Of a stretch of 64,000 nucleotides of DNA, positions 32,824-41,112 are shown piece after piece. A program made the translations under genes and the position numbers. The notes beneath the pieces are model-generated. The model saw only the letters and a program-made list of their open reading frames with translations. It was not told the DNA's origin and searched no databases. Origin of the DNA: Ruegeria sediminis (GTDB lineage Bacteria > Pseudomonadota > Alphaproteobacteria > Rhodobacterales > Rhodobacteraceae); assembly GCF_005938215.1 (NCBI RefSeq), contig NZ_VCPD01000008.1, positions 1 through 64,000 of the forward strand, written 5' to 3'. The stretch's first letter is position 1. The number at the start of each line of letters is the position of its first letter.

Positions 32824-34883
32824 TCTTACTCGAGGCCGGTTTGCGCAACGTGCGGTCCTTTGATGCTCAATTGATATTCGCCGAGCAGTTGAGGGCCCGC
32901 GGGTTCGATGCCTGCATCGGCGCCGAATACTTTCCCGAAGACGCGGGCCGCGGCAGAACCTATGAAGCCGCCAAACTTCTTGTGGACAAGGAAGATCTGG
33001 CCCCCAAAACCGTCTTTGTCCTTGGCGCCGAGGAAATCGGCGACCCGCTGCTAGCGTCGCTGCGGGAAAAGCAACTGGAAGCGGACGTACCGGTCATCGC
33101 AACAGGCCGCTTCACCGACAACCAAAGTTACGTTGGCGCAAAGGCGCGTCTGGCCTACGCGCTGGGACGCGAAGCCAAGGTTATCGATCTGACTGATACC
33201 CAACCTCGATCCATGATGCCCACAGCGATATGCCCGCTCGTCGCCGAGGTGAAACCGGTGGCGCGCCCGACGGTTGAAATACCCCGACTGACCATCGTTC
33301 TGGGCTCGATGGAACTGGACAATCCCGAGACGCTCCCATGCCTATCGCGAATGAGTTTCCAGGGTGAATACAGTCTCAAGATCGTCGTGAACGGATTGCA
33401 GAACGACGAGATCAAATCGTCATCTTTCAGAGACCTTCCCACCGTTCTGTACACCGACCTCTCTCCTCTCACGCTGGCAAGAGAAACGGACATCCTTGCG
33501 GTTTTCGGGCAAGGCATGGCCGGTGAACGCATGGCGGCGCTGGCGGTTGAACTGATGGCTGCAGGCGGTGTCGTGATCGACGGCACCGAGGATGAGGCTC
33601 TCTTGTCTTCCGGAGCGCCCGCTTTGCTTGGTCCGAAAACTCCGTTTTCGCTGGATGGCTATCTGACCGGGAAAGTGCTTGGGAACATTGCTCATATCTC
33701 GGATCAGGTTTCACGGTCTCCCTGGTTGCGAACGATAGACATCACCCGGTTGGAAACAGCGGCTGACCTCAAGCCCGGAAACCTTCGGGCGGCCCGGAAA
33801 ACGCGCACCACCTTGTTCGTGCCAACAAATGGCGTGGGCTTGGGCCACGCACAGCGCTGTACTGTGATCGCCAATGAGATGCCGGCGCGTACAACACCGG
33901 TTTTCGCTGCGTTTCCCAGCTGCGTACCACTGGTGCGCCGTCGCGGCTTTGACTGCATTCCGCTCGTCGCGCGTACGGACGAAAAGGACACACCCAATGC
34001 CAACGACCTGCTGACTTATCGCCGCCTGAGCAGCGCATTGCAGCCGGGAGACCGGTTGGTGTTCGACGGCGGCTTTGTATTCGATTCAATCTATCGCGTG
34101 ATCCTCGAGCGACGGTTATCGGCGGCCTGGATCCGTCGCGGGTTGTGGCCCGGGGGCCGGCCAAGCCAAGGAATGCTGGATCGTGAAGGTGTTTTCGATC
34201 GGGTCATCGTTCCTTCCGAAGCGTTTCAGGAGCTGAATGACGCCTACAGCTACGGCGATCATGTCCGCTACGTCGGCCCGATCGTCCGCCAAGTGGTTCT
34301 GTCACCCGAAGACCGCGACCACCTGCGAGACCGGTTGGCCGAGCGGTTCGGAAATGAATTCCGCCAGTTGGTCGTAAGCATGTTGGGCGGAGGCGTCGCG
34401 TCCGACAGAACTGCGCAACTGCAGGCCATATCCGGAAACCTGGCCGAGCGACCGGACTGCTTGCACCTGATCGTCACTTGGCCCGGAAGCACGATCCAGC
34501 CGTCGTTCTTCGGTTGGCGGAACACGCGTGTCGTTCAGACCTTCGAAGCCACGGCGCTTTGCCTGGCCGCGGACCTGGTGATCTCGGCAGCCGGGTACAA
34601 CTCGGTTCACGAGATCCTGTATCACGGTATTCCTGCGATCTTCATTCCCCAATCGGCGCCATACCTGGACGATCAGGAACGCCGCGCCACAGCTTTGTCC
34701 GACCGGGGGTTGTGCGCGACGATCACGGATACTGAACTCATGAAGCTGGAACGGACATTGCGGGATTGCCTGGATGGTGATGAGTTGGAGCATTTCCGAG
34801 CGGCCCTTGCCGAAATCGAATTGCCCGAAACCGGGACAATGGCCGCCGCCCGCATTCTAGCCGAGGATTGGAAGAAGCGATGA
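32820..34883 (+). CDS. Two-domain protein with GT28/MurG-like glycosyltransferase C-terminal half
   Basis: 687 residues from ATG 32820, which overlaps the previous stop. Residues about 330-687 have the GT-B glycosyltransferase family 28 layout: FVPTNGVGLGHAQRC (about 333-347, like the glycine-rich N-terminal loop of MurG and related enzymes) and the donor-site segment VISAAGYNSVHEILYHGIPAIFIPQ (about 595-620). The first 320 residues form a separate domain (MILLEAGLRNVRSFDAQLIFAEQL, LTLARETDILAVFGQGMAGERM) that may be a second, degenerate GT-B half. Probably transfers a sugar from a nucleotide donor to an unknown acceptor. It is coupled to its neighbours on both sides by ATGA overlaps. Confidence 0.72.
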   Translation: MILLEAGLRNVRSFDAQLIFAEQLRARGFDACIGAEYFPEDAGRGRTYEAAKLLVDKEDLAPKTVFVLGAEEIGDPLLASLREKQLEADVPVIATGRFTDNQSYVGAKARLAYALGREAKVIDLTDTQPRSMMPTAICPLVAEVKPVARPTVEIPRLTIVLGSMELDNPETLPCLSRMSFQGEYSLKIVVNGLQNDEIKSSSFRDLPTVLYTDLSPLTLARETDILAVFGQGMAGERMAALAVELMAAGGVVIDGTEDEALLSSGAPALLGPKTPFSLDGYLTGKVLGNIAHISDQVSRSPWLRTIDITRLETAADLKPGNLRAARKTRTTLFVPTNGVGLGHAQRCTVIANEMPARTTPVFAAFPSCVPLVRRRGFDCIPLVARTDEKDTPNANDLLTYRRLSSALQPGDRLVFDGGFVFDSIYRVILERRLSAAWIRRGLWPGGRPSQGMLDREGVFDRVIVPSEAFQELNDAYSYGDHVRYVGPIVRQVVLSPEDRDHLRDRLAERFGNEFRQLVVSMLGGGVASDRTAQLQAISGNLAERPDCLHLIVTWPGSTIQPSFFGWRNTRVVQTFEATALCLAADLVISAAGYNSVHEILYHGIPAIFIPQSAPYLDDQERRATALSDRGLCATITDTELMKLERTLRDCLDGDELEHFRAALAEIELPETGTMAAARILAEDWKKR

Positions 34884-35314
34884 CCGAGAATTCGTGGATC
34901 GACATACTGAACAGGATTTCGGAGGAGCGCCCTGCCCATCTGGACGATTTGGTTCTCAGCGATGTGGCGTCGCCGCCGCTTGGCAAGGTGCTGATGCCCC
35001 AAATGGATTTGCCATGCTCCCGCGCGCTCTGGGAGGGCGAAGTTGGAGCTCCCACTTACATCGGCATCAGGATTCTTGAAGCTCCGGAAACTCCGACCAA
35101 GGTGGCGAGACGTCTGGCCGCCGCCGCAATCGAACGCGGCGTTGTGCCCGTCATTCTCAGCCGGATCGATTTGAGCGGGTTCGAGCAGTTTGGCTTTCGC
35201 GTCGAACGCATTCCCGAGGATCACGAGGCAGCGCAGAACGCCGAGGAAGAGATCGGAAAATTCTGGAACCTCGCGATCATCATCGACGGTACGGAGGTTG
35301 GTCTTTTGAAATAG
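34880..35314 (+). CDS. Small protein of unknown function at the end of the glycosyltransferase operon
   Basis: 144 residues from ATG 34880, overlapping the stop of the glycosyltransferase gene. No signal peptide or membrane segment is visible. The segment KVARRLAAAAIERGVVPVILSRIDLSGFEQFGFRVERI suggests an alternating alpha/beta fold, and the sequence is acidic overall. Strict translational coupling suggests that it works with the enzyme upstream, for example as a small accessory subunit. No family recognised. Confidence 0.6.
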   Translation: MTENSWIDILNRISEERPAHLDDLVLSDVASPPLGKVLMPQMDLPCSRALWEGEVGAPTYIGIRILEAPETPTKVARRLAAAAIERGVVPVILSRIDLSGFEQFGFRVERIPEDHEAAQNAEEEIGKFWNLAIIIDGTEVGLLK

Positions 35315-35451
35315 GCGGGCAGCGAGCCATTGGCGAACGTTGGATAGCCGCCAACACACGGACACCGATCTTGAGGTGCATACTGCCCTGGTGATGCGGC
35401 GAGTTTTCTGCACGGCTTTGAAGCCAGTGTTCCTGCCGCCTTTACAAACAC

Positions 35452-37956
35452 CTACCCGGGCATTCCAGCCCGCCGAAGGTCCTCAGAGAGTATTCGCAAG
35501 TAGTTTTGGTCAATCCCGCGCCAGCAATCCAGTATGCGGGTAAGAGTGACATCCGGCCTGTCTTCCAGCAGTTCCCGAATGACTTGCTGGGCCTCTGCAG
35601 CAAGTTCCTGTTGCGAAAGCGTCGCGGCAAGCACCACAAGCCCAACGGGGCCAAGGCTCTGGTCGTGATAAACCGATCTAACCAGGTCCGCAGCCTTATC
35701 ATCGCCCAGCATGTAGAGGCAAAGAGCCTTGCCGCATTTCTTGAATCCGAGGTACGGGCCCTTGGGGCTGAGTCGAATTGAGGTGTCGACAATCGGAACG
35801 GCGTCTTCCGCATGGCCATTCCACAAGTGCGCGGCGGCAAGGCAAAGGTGAGCAACCGTGGAACTCGGGTTCAGAGCAACCGCAAGTTCCGCCTGGCTGA
35901 TCGCCCTACGTCGCTTTCCCTGAAACATGAACACCCGGCTGAGCGCGACCTTGGCCAGGCTGTTTCTGTCATCCAACGAAACGGCGAGTCTCGCATGGTG
36001 ATGGGCGCGTTCCAGAGAGGCGTCCGGATCGTCCGTCTCGAAGAACATGATGTCTCGGCAATCGAACAGGGACAACAGCACGTGAGCCTCCGCGAACAGC
36101 GGGACTTCCTCGACCAGATGACGCAGCGTTTTCTGTGCCATCTGCTTGTTTTCGCCGGAAAATTTGTAATAGTGCCAAATCGCGTGCTGGAACTTGTGCC
36201 AGATGCCGAGGTTTTCGTCGGCGTACCGGGCGCGTTCGCGTTCTGCCACCTTCAGCTTTGAATCGATGTTTGTGGCGATCGCCTGCGCGATCTCCTCCTG
36301 AAGGTCGAAAATATCGTCCGCGTCCCTGTCATACCGTTCAGCCCAGATGTGGTGGCTTGTCCCCGCATCGATAAGCTGGACCGAAATTCGAACTCGGGAA
36401 CCCGCCCGCCGCACGCTGCCTTCGACCACATAATCCACCCCCAGTTCGCGCTTGATCTGTTTGACGCTCACGGATTGGCCTTTGTAGGTGAACGACGATC
36501 CGCGCGAAATCACCATGAGCCAATCAATGCTCGACAGATATGTGATCAATTCCTGCGAAAAGCCGTCGGAAAAATACTCATGGTCCGGATCACCACTCAT
36601 GTTTTCAAAGGCGAGCACGGCGACGGATGGCCGGCCTGCAGGCAATGTCGCCGGGGCTTCACGCCCACCGCTCCCTTCCGGCCCAACGACGGCGTTTGGT
36701 CCCGTGCTCGCGGCAGGATTGCCCGTCGAACCTGCGCTTTCCAAATCTTCGCCAAGCACAAACAACGGACCGTGCTTGGGCCACCGGCTGCCTGTCAGCT
36801 TCATGAAGTCCTTCAGGTTTGCCGCGGCGTAGAGGAATGCCATGCGACGGGATTTGCCGGAAATCGGTTTGTTGGCAAAGTTGAGGCCGACCGCGACGCG
36901 CGCAAGCATGGACTGGGCTTCCATATAGGAAAGCCGGCTCGATTGATTGCGGTCCACCCATAGCATCAGATTGCTGCGCAGGCATTCGATCACTTGAACC
37001 AGGCCCAGATCATCGCCCCTCAGCGCGGATTCCGTCAAAGGATTGTCGAAAGAGGACAACCGACCAAGCAACGCGTCCCAGTTCCCTGAATCCGCCTTTT
37101 CGCGCATCAGAAGAAGGTGACTGAGTTCAAAATAGGCATGATCGTAAAACAGGAACTGATTGTCTTGGTACAGGGCAAGATCAATCAGGTGGTATGTCAG
37201 CCCGCCCGCATCTGATCCGCTGACAAGCACGTTATAGCCATGCAGATCGCCGTGTACGTTTCCAGTCACGGCGCGCAACTTTTGATTTGCGGCAAAGTCT
37301 GAGCCGCTGTTGGTCAAAGCCAGCGGGTTGGGATACCACCTGCCCTCGAATATGAAGCTGCTTTCGTCAACCGGAATCCCACACTCCTCCTGCACAAAAT
37401 CGACAAGCCGTCCCTTTTTCGGGTCGAGCCTGTAGCCAAGCCAGCTGTCCAAAAGGTCCATGACGGAAACCAACCCGGCCGAAAGCCCGCACTCAGCATT
37501 CCAGTCGTTGAGCAGGCCGGTTGACAACAGCCTTGCCGCCTCAACTTGGGTGTCATGCGAACATTCCGCCCACGGCTTGGCATATTCCAGGCCGCGCCCG
37601 GCAATCGACGAGAGTATCGCGATCCTGTCGCCCTGAGCGCCGGTTTTCAAAATCCTAGGTAGGTGGCTTTTGGCAAATTCTGGCGCCGCTTCGAAAGCCG
37701 TTTCGTGCCGCTCCGCTTCGGACATTTCGTCCCACTCCGGATCCGGCGCACGATCGAACTTCAGGATCGCCTGACCGCTGAAATCATCGCAATGAATGTC
37801 CGCCGCGTAAACTTCGGCCCCGGATTTGCCGCTCAACTTGTGATGCAGGTAGATTTCTTCGTCAAAACGCCATTGTTCCTGCAGCACCGGGCGAAGATCC
37901 AGATAACCGTCCGGCCAGGGTAATCCAACATGCGATATTTGGCTTTGCGTGATCAT
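35452..37956 (-). CDS. Fusion of an APH-like phosphotransferase domain, a TolB-like domain and TPR repeats
   Basis: 834 residues. Residues about 30-400 look like a divergent aminoglycoside-phosphotransferase/choline-kinase fold: possible ATP lysine in AILKFD (K66), Brenner-type catalytic loop VHGDLHGYNVLV (235-245, with D237 and N242) and metal Asp in LIDLALYQ (D259). After a Gly/Pro/Ala linker, residues about 443-560 match the TolB-like/FlgO-type domain seen in many cyclase and regulator proteins (SVAVLAFENMSGDPDHEYFSDGF, SRGSSFTYKGQ, LGVDYVVEGSVRR). The remainder (about 590-830) is tetratricopeptide-like helical repeats. The gene converges on the glycosyltransferase operon. It is probably a signalling or regulatory protein. 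The kinase-like part has the key catalytic residues, so it may phosphorylate or AMPylate something, but the substrate is unknown. Confidence 0.75.
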   Translation of the reverse strand: MITQSQISHVGLPWPDGYLDLRPVLQEQWRFDEEIYLHHKLSGKSGAEVYAADIHCDDFSGQAILKFDRAPDPEWDEMSEAERHETAFEAAPEFAKSHLPRILKTGAQGDRIAILSSIAGRGLEYAKPWAECSHDTQVEAARLLSTGLLNDWNAECGLSAGLVSVMDLLDSWLGYRLDPKKGRLVDFVQEECGIPVDESSFIFEGRWYPNPLALTNSGSDFAANQKLRAVTGNVHGDLHGYNVLVSGSDAGGLTYHLIDLALYQDNQFLFYDHAYFELSHLLLMREKADSGNWDALLGRLSSFDNPLTESALRGDDLGLVQVIECLRSNLMLWVDRNQSSRLSYMEAQSMLARVAVGLNFANKPISGKSRRMAFLYAAANLKDFMKLTGSRWPKHGPLFVLGEDLESAGSTGNPAASTGPNAVVGPEGSGGREAPATLPAGRPSVAVLAFENMSGDPDHEYFSDGFSQELITYLSSIDWLMVISRGSSFTYKGQSVSVKQIKRELGVDYVVEGSVRRAGSRVRISVQLIDAGTSHHIWAERYDRDADDIFDLQEEIAQAIATNIDSKLKVAERERARYADENLGIWHKFQHAIWHYYKFSGENKQMAQKTLRHLVEEVPLFAEAHVLLSLFDCRDIMFFETDDPDASLERAHHHARLAVSLDDRNSLAKVALSRVFMFQGKRRRAISQAELAVALNPSSTVAHLCLAAAHLWNGHAEDAVPIVDTSIRLSPKGPYLGFKKCGKALCLYMLGDDKAADLVRSVYHDQSLGPVGLVVLAATLSQQELAAEAQQVIRELLEDRPDVTLTRILDCWRGIDQNYLRILSEDLRRAGMPG

Positions 37957-38411
37957 CGTTGAAATAGCGGCGCCTTCCTCGCTCGCTCGCTTCTTCCTTT
38001 GGGAATTCTAGCGTATTTGCCAACACTTCGGCTATCCCCCGGGCAGTTTCTAACTGACAATTCCGAACCGGTGTCCAAAACGGCGGGATCGCTGGCCAGA
38101 GTTTCGCGCACTTGCTGTTCTAAGAAGCGAGACGGCAGAACTACCATTCTTGGAGTTGAATGTGTAAAACAAGCAGCATTCTGAAAGAGCCCAAAAGGGG
38201 CTGCTATCAACTGTGGTTTCGCGTCAACCGGCGCCCGGCACTAGTTCAGCGCCGTTTTTCCGGACAAATCCACTGCGCGCTCACAGGAAGCCGTCCCACG
38301 ACAGAAGCGTGGGACAGGCTTGGCTGATTTTCTCTGCGGCTATTTCCGCGGACGTGCCGAATTGGACAAGGTCAATTGCTGCCTACCGGGACGACGCGCC
38401 AGACCATCGGC
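37957..38411. other. 455-base non-coding region between the APH-TolB-TPR gene and gap
   Basis: No convincing gene or RNA. It holds a small hairpin at 38188-38202 (AGCCC-AAAAG-GGGCT) and a perfect 8-bp hairpin at 38293-38315 (GTCCCACG-N7-CGTGGGAC). The promoter of the 834-residue protein should lie near 37957-38100, since that gene reads leftwards from 37956. Confidence 0.4.
38293..38315 (-). terminator. Perfect hairpin downstream of gap
   Basis: GTCCCACG, loop of 7, CGTGGGAC: 8 base pairs without mismatch, about 97 bases after the gap stop on the minus strand. No T-tract follows, so a terminator function is plausible but not certain; it may also be mRNA 3'-end protection. Confidence 0.4.
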
Positions 38412-39443
38412 TCAGCTCGCCAGTTTCAAGTGGCCAGAGGCGTTCAGCAGCGCGCCAATCCGGCGGCCGGTGTCGATCATGCGGTTGGAGAAGCCCCATT
38501 CGTTGTCGTACCAGCTGACCACGCGCACCAGGCCGCCCTCGGTGACGGATGTCTGCGCCGATGCGAAGCAGGACGAATGCGGATCGTGGTTGAAGTCGAT
38601 CGACACCAGCGGGTCCTCTTCATAGGACAGAACGCCCGCAAGCTCGCCCCTGGCGGCCTCGGCGATCGCGGCGTTGATCTCGTCGCGCGTTGCCGGGCGT
38701 TCCGGCATGAAGCTGAGATCCACCAGCGACACGTTGGGCGTGGGCACCCGCACGGCCGATCCTTCCAGCCTACCCTTGAGCTGCGGCAGAACCTCGGAAA
38801 TCGCGCGCGCGGCACCGGTCGAGGTAGGCACCATCGACATCGACGCCGCCCGGGCGCGGTAGAGGTCGCGGTGGTTGGTGTCGTGGCTGGGCTGATCGCC
38901 GGTGAAGGCGTGGATCGTGGTCATGTAGCCGGTCTTGATGCCGAAGGTCCGGTCCAGAACCATCGCCACCGGCGCCAGGCAGTTGGTGGTGCAGGAGGCG
39001 TTTGAGACGATCACGTCCCCGGCGGTCAGGTCCAGGTGGTTCACGCCGTAGACGACGGTCCGGTCCACATCGGTGCCTGGGGCCGAAATCAGCACGCGCT
39101 TGGAGCCGTTCTTCAGATGCAGCGCCGCCTGCTCGCGCGTGGTGAAGAGGCCGGTGCATTCATAGGCGACATCGACATCGCCCCAAGGCAGATCCTCGGG
39201 ATTGCGGATCGCGGTGAGGCGGATCCTGCGGTTGCCGACGATCAGCATATCCCCATCCACTTGCACCGGTTCGCGCAGGCGGCCGTGAACGCTGTCGTAT
39301 TTCAGCAGATGGGCGATGTTCTTCGGCGGCGCCAGATCGTTGATCGCGACGACCGCGATGTCTTCCGTGCCCTGTTCGATCAGGGCGCGCAGCACCCCCC
39401 GGCCAATCCGCCCAAAGCCGTTGATGGCAATCTTGATCGTCAT
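38412..39443 (-). CDS. gap: Glyceraldehyde-3-phosphate dehydrogenase, type I
   Basis: 343 residues. The NAD-binding opening KIAINGFGRIGRGVLRAL, the catalytic segment SNASCTTNCLAP (nucleophilic Cys with following TTNC), the His segment and the C-terminal WYDNEWGFSNRMID are all present. It interconverts glyceraldehyde 3-phosphate and 1,3-bisphosphoglycerate. The divergent LacI-family gene and the operators between them suggest a carbon-source-controlled paralog rather than the main housekeeping copy, which is usually clustered with pgk or tkt. An erythrose-4-phosphate dehydrogenase role is less likely but cannot be excluded. Confidence 0.9.
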   Translation of the reverse strand: MTIKIAINGFGRIGRGVLRALIEQGTEDIAVVAINDLAPPKNIAHLLKYDSVHGRLREPVQVDGDMLIVGNRRIRLTAIRNPEDLPWGDVDVAYECTGLFTTREQAALHLKNGSKRVLISAPGTDVDRTVVYGVNHLDLTAGDVIVSNASCTTNCLAPVAMVLDRTFGIKTGYMTTIHAFTGDQPSHDTNHRDLYRARAASMSMVPTSTGAARAISEVLPQLKGRLEGSAVRVPTPNVSLVDLSFMPERPATRDEINAAIAEAARGELAGVLSYEEDPLVSIDFNHDPHSSCFASAQTSVTEGGLVRVVSWYDNEWGFSNRMIDTGRRIGALLNASGHLKLAS

Positions 39444-39498
39444 GTCTTGTCCTCCGATGGATCGTTGCGGATCCGAATTGCTGTGAGATGTTTAACAG

Positions 39499-39525
39499 CC
39501 GTTATCGCTACCGTTATCGCTATCA
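39499..39525. promoter_or_regulatory. Tandem LacI-family operator-like repeats
   Basis: A 12-bp unit CCGTTATCGCTA occurs twice back to back (39499-39510 and 39511-39522), followed by TCA. Read on the minus strand this gives TGATAGCGATAACG and an overlapping second copy, close to the TGATAGCGCTATCA-like operators of many LacI-family regulators. The site lies 56-82 bases upstream of gap and about 100 bases before the LacI gene. Confidence 0.65.
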
Positions 39526-39620
39526 TTCACAGTAAACAGTGAAAATCAACGGAAATCTGGACCCGCGCGGAAACCAGAATGGGACTTGCGGATCTGACCG
39601 ATCTGCCCAAACATCGGCAC

Positions 39621-40637
39621 ATGAAAAAAAGGACGGTTCTAAGGGATGTTGCGCAGCTTGCCGGGGTCAGCGAGATGACCGCCAGCCGGGCCCTGCGCGA
39701 CGCTCCGGACGTGTCCGAAGCCACGCGGGAGAAGGTCCGCGAGATTGCCGAACGCCTCGGCTATGTCCCGAATCGCATCGCCGGCGCGCTGTCTTCGCGC
39801 AGCTCCAACCTGGTCGGTGTGGTGGTGCCGTCGCTGTCGAGCTTCGTCTTCCCCGAGGTGCTTGCGGGCATTTCGCAGGGTTTGAAGGACAGTCCGCTGA
39901 AACCGGTGGTCAGCGTCACCGGCTATGATCTGGACGAAGAGGAAGGCGTCATCCGCGAGTTGCTTAGCTGGCGGCCATCGGGGCTGATCGTCGCCGGGCT
40001 GGAACACACGGACGCGGCAAGGGCGATGCTGGGATCGGCCGGTTGTCCCGTTGTGGAAATCATGGACACCGACGGCGAACCGGTAGAGCATTGCGTCGGC
40101 ATTTCGCATCTCGATGCCGGGCGGGAAATGGCCGAAACCCTGCTGGGCTGCGGCTATCGCAAAATCGGGTTCATCGGCACCAAGATGGCCCGGGATTTCC
40201 GGGCGCAGAAGCGGCTTTCGGGGTTCGTCGAGCGCCTGAAGCAATCCGGGCACGCACTGGCCGACCAGGAACTGTACGACGGGCAGTCCTCGATCGAAAC
40301 CGGGCGGGACCTGACGGCACGGATGCTCGAGCGGTCAAGGGGGCTCGACTGCATCTATTATTCCAGCGACGTGATGTCCGTGGGTGGCTACATGCATTGT
40401 CTGGCCAGCGGGCTCGAGGTGCCACGGGACATCGCGCTGGCCGGGTTCAACGACCTGCAGATCCTGCGCGGGCTGCCGCTGGAGCTTGCGACGACCGATG
40501 CCCACCGTTTCGAGATCGGCGAGGCGGCCGCCGAAATCGTCCTGACAAGGCAGCGGCAGCGCGGTGACGCCGAGCCCGTCCGCAAGCTGTTGCATCCGAC
40601 CGTGTCGAAGGGGAATTCGCTGGCGCCGAAGACGTGA
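39621..40637 (+). CDS. LacI-family transcriptional regulator (GntR-of-LacI-type, sugar-acid responsive)
   Basis: 338 residues from ATG 39621; an in-frame ATG at 39579 adds 14 residues without HTH similarity. The LacI helix-turn-helix is at the N terminus (VLRDVAQLAGVSEMTASRALRDAPDVSEATREKV), followed by the hinge helix (YVPNRIAGALSSR) and a periplasmic-binding-protein-like effector domain (VGVVVPSLSSFVFPEVLAGI, VVEIMDTDGEPV, ALAGFNDLQI). The overall pattern resembles the gluconate repressor branch of the family. It is divergent from gap and probably represses it and itself through the tandem operators. The effector is unknown. Confidence 0.85.
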   Translation: MKKRTVLRDVAQLAGVSEMTASRALRDAPDVSEATREKVREIAERLGYVPNRIAGALSSRSSNLVGVVVPSLSSFVFPEVLAGISQGLKDSPLKPVVSVTGYDLDEEEGVIRELLSWRPSGLIVAGLEHTDAARAMLGSAGCPVVEIMDTDGEPVEHCVGISHLDAGREMAETLLGCGYRKIGFIGTKMARDFRAQKRLSGFVERLKQSGHALADQELYDGQSSIETGRDLTARMLERSRGLDCIYYSSDVMSVGGYMHCLASGLEVPRDIALAGFNDLQILRGLPLELATTDAHRFEIGEAAAEIVLTRQRQRGDAEPVRKLLHPTVSKGNSLAPKT

Positions 40638-40688
40638 GCGCCGGTAGGGGGGCAAAACCATCCCAGTTGGCGGATCACTTTCAGGGGG

Positions 40689-40985
40689 CTACTTCAAGAG
40701 GTAGTGTGTCTCTCCATTGATTTTCACGAACATCACATCGAGATGCTACCGCCAGCGACGTGTCCTCATCCCAGAGAACCGGCGTTTCCTGAGTTTGGCA
40801 GCAAACGTCGGTCCGGACGGGGGCCACAAGAATCGAACGGCGTCGTGGCTCACGTCGATACCCCGTTCGTGCAATTGTTCCTCGAGTTTTCGCGAGGCGA
40901 GCAGAAATCGGAAGCACAGGATCACCGACGGGCGGATGATTTCGGGGTTGGTCGTGCGACAACGAAACGGCGATCGTTTGGTCAT
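40689..40985 (-). pseudogene. IS6-family transposase fragment with in-frame stop
   Basis: The minus-strand translation MTKRSPFRCRTTNPEIIRP, then HERGIDVSHDAVRF and RTRRWR, matches the N-terminal part of IS6-family DDE transposases. The frame is interrupted by a TAG (40746-40748), where these proteins usually carry a Trp, and continues as HLDVMFVKINGETHYLLK to a second stop at 40689-40691. Only about 98 of the roughly 230 residues remain, and the catalytic DDE triad is mostly missing. It is a decayed remnant and cannot mobilise. No terminal inverted repeats were found on either side. Confidence 0.8.
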
Positions 40986-41031
40986 GGCTCGACGCCGCGA
41001 AACCGTCCTGCACGTCACCGGTCAGTTTCAT

Positions 41032-41084
41032 TTGACCATGCCAGTGAAAAAACCGCTTGGCGCTTCGCCAAAAGGCATGGTCAA
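41032..41084. repeat. Nested inverted repeat between the IS6 remnant and the hydrolase gene
   Basis: Outer arms TTGACCATGCC (41032-41042) and GGCATGGTCAA (41074-41084) are a perfect 11-bp inverted repeat. Inside it, TTGGCG-CTT-CGCCAA (41057-41071) is a second perfect hairpin. The element ends 28 bases before the hydrolase ATG at 41113. It may be an operator, an attenuator or the end of a lost mobile element. Confidence 0.6.
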
Positions 41085-41112
41085 TGCAATACGCCCCATT
41101 GGAGCAAGCGCA

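Noticed and set aside
23090..37956. A type VI secretion cluster suggested by kinase and FHA genes
   Set aside because: No tss/vgr/hcp/clpV-like genes are present in the window; kinase and FHA alone are not specific.
40689..41084. A complete IS element
   Set aside because: The transposase is truncated with internal stops, and no terminal inverted repeats pair with target-site duplications were found.
40717..41112. N-terminal extension of the alpha/beta hydrolase
   Set aside because: This part overlaps the IS6 transposase remnant antisense and the inverted repeat, and hydrolase similarity begins only at 41113.
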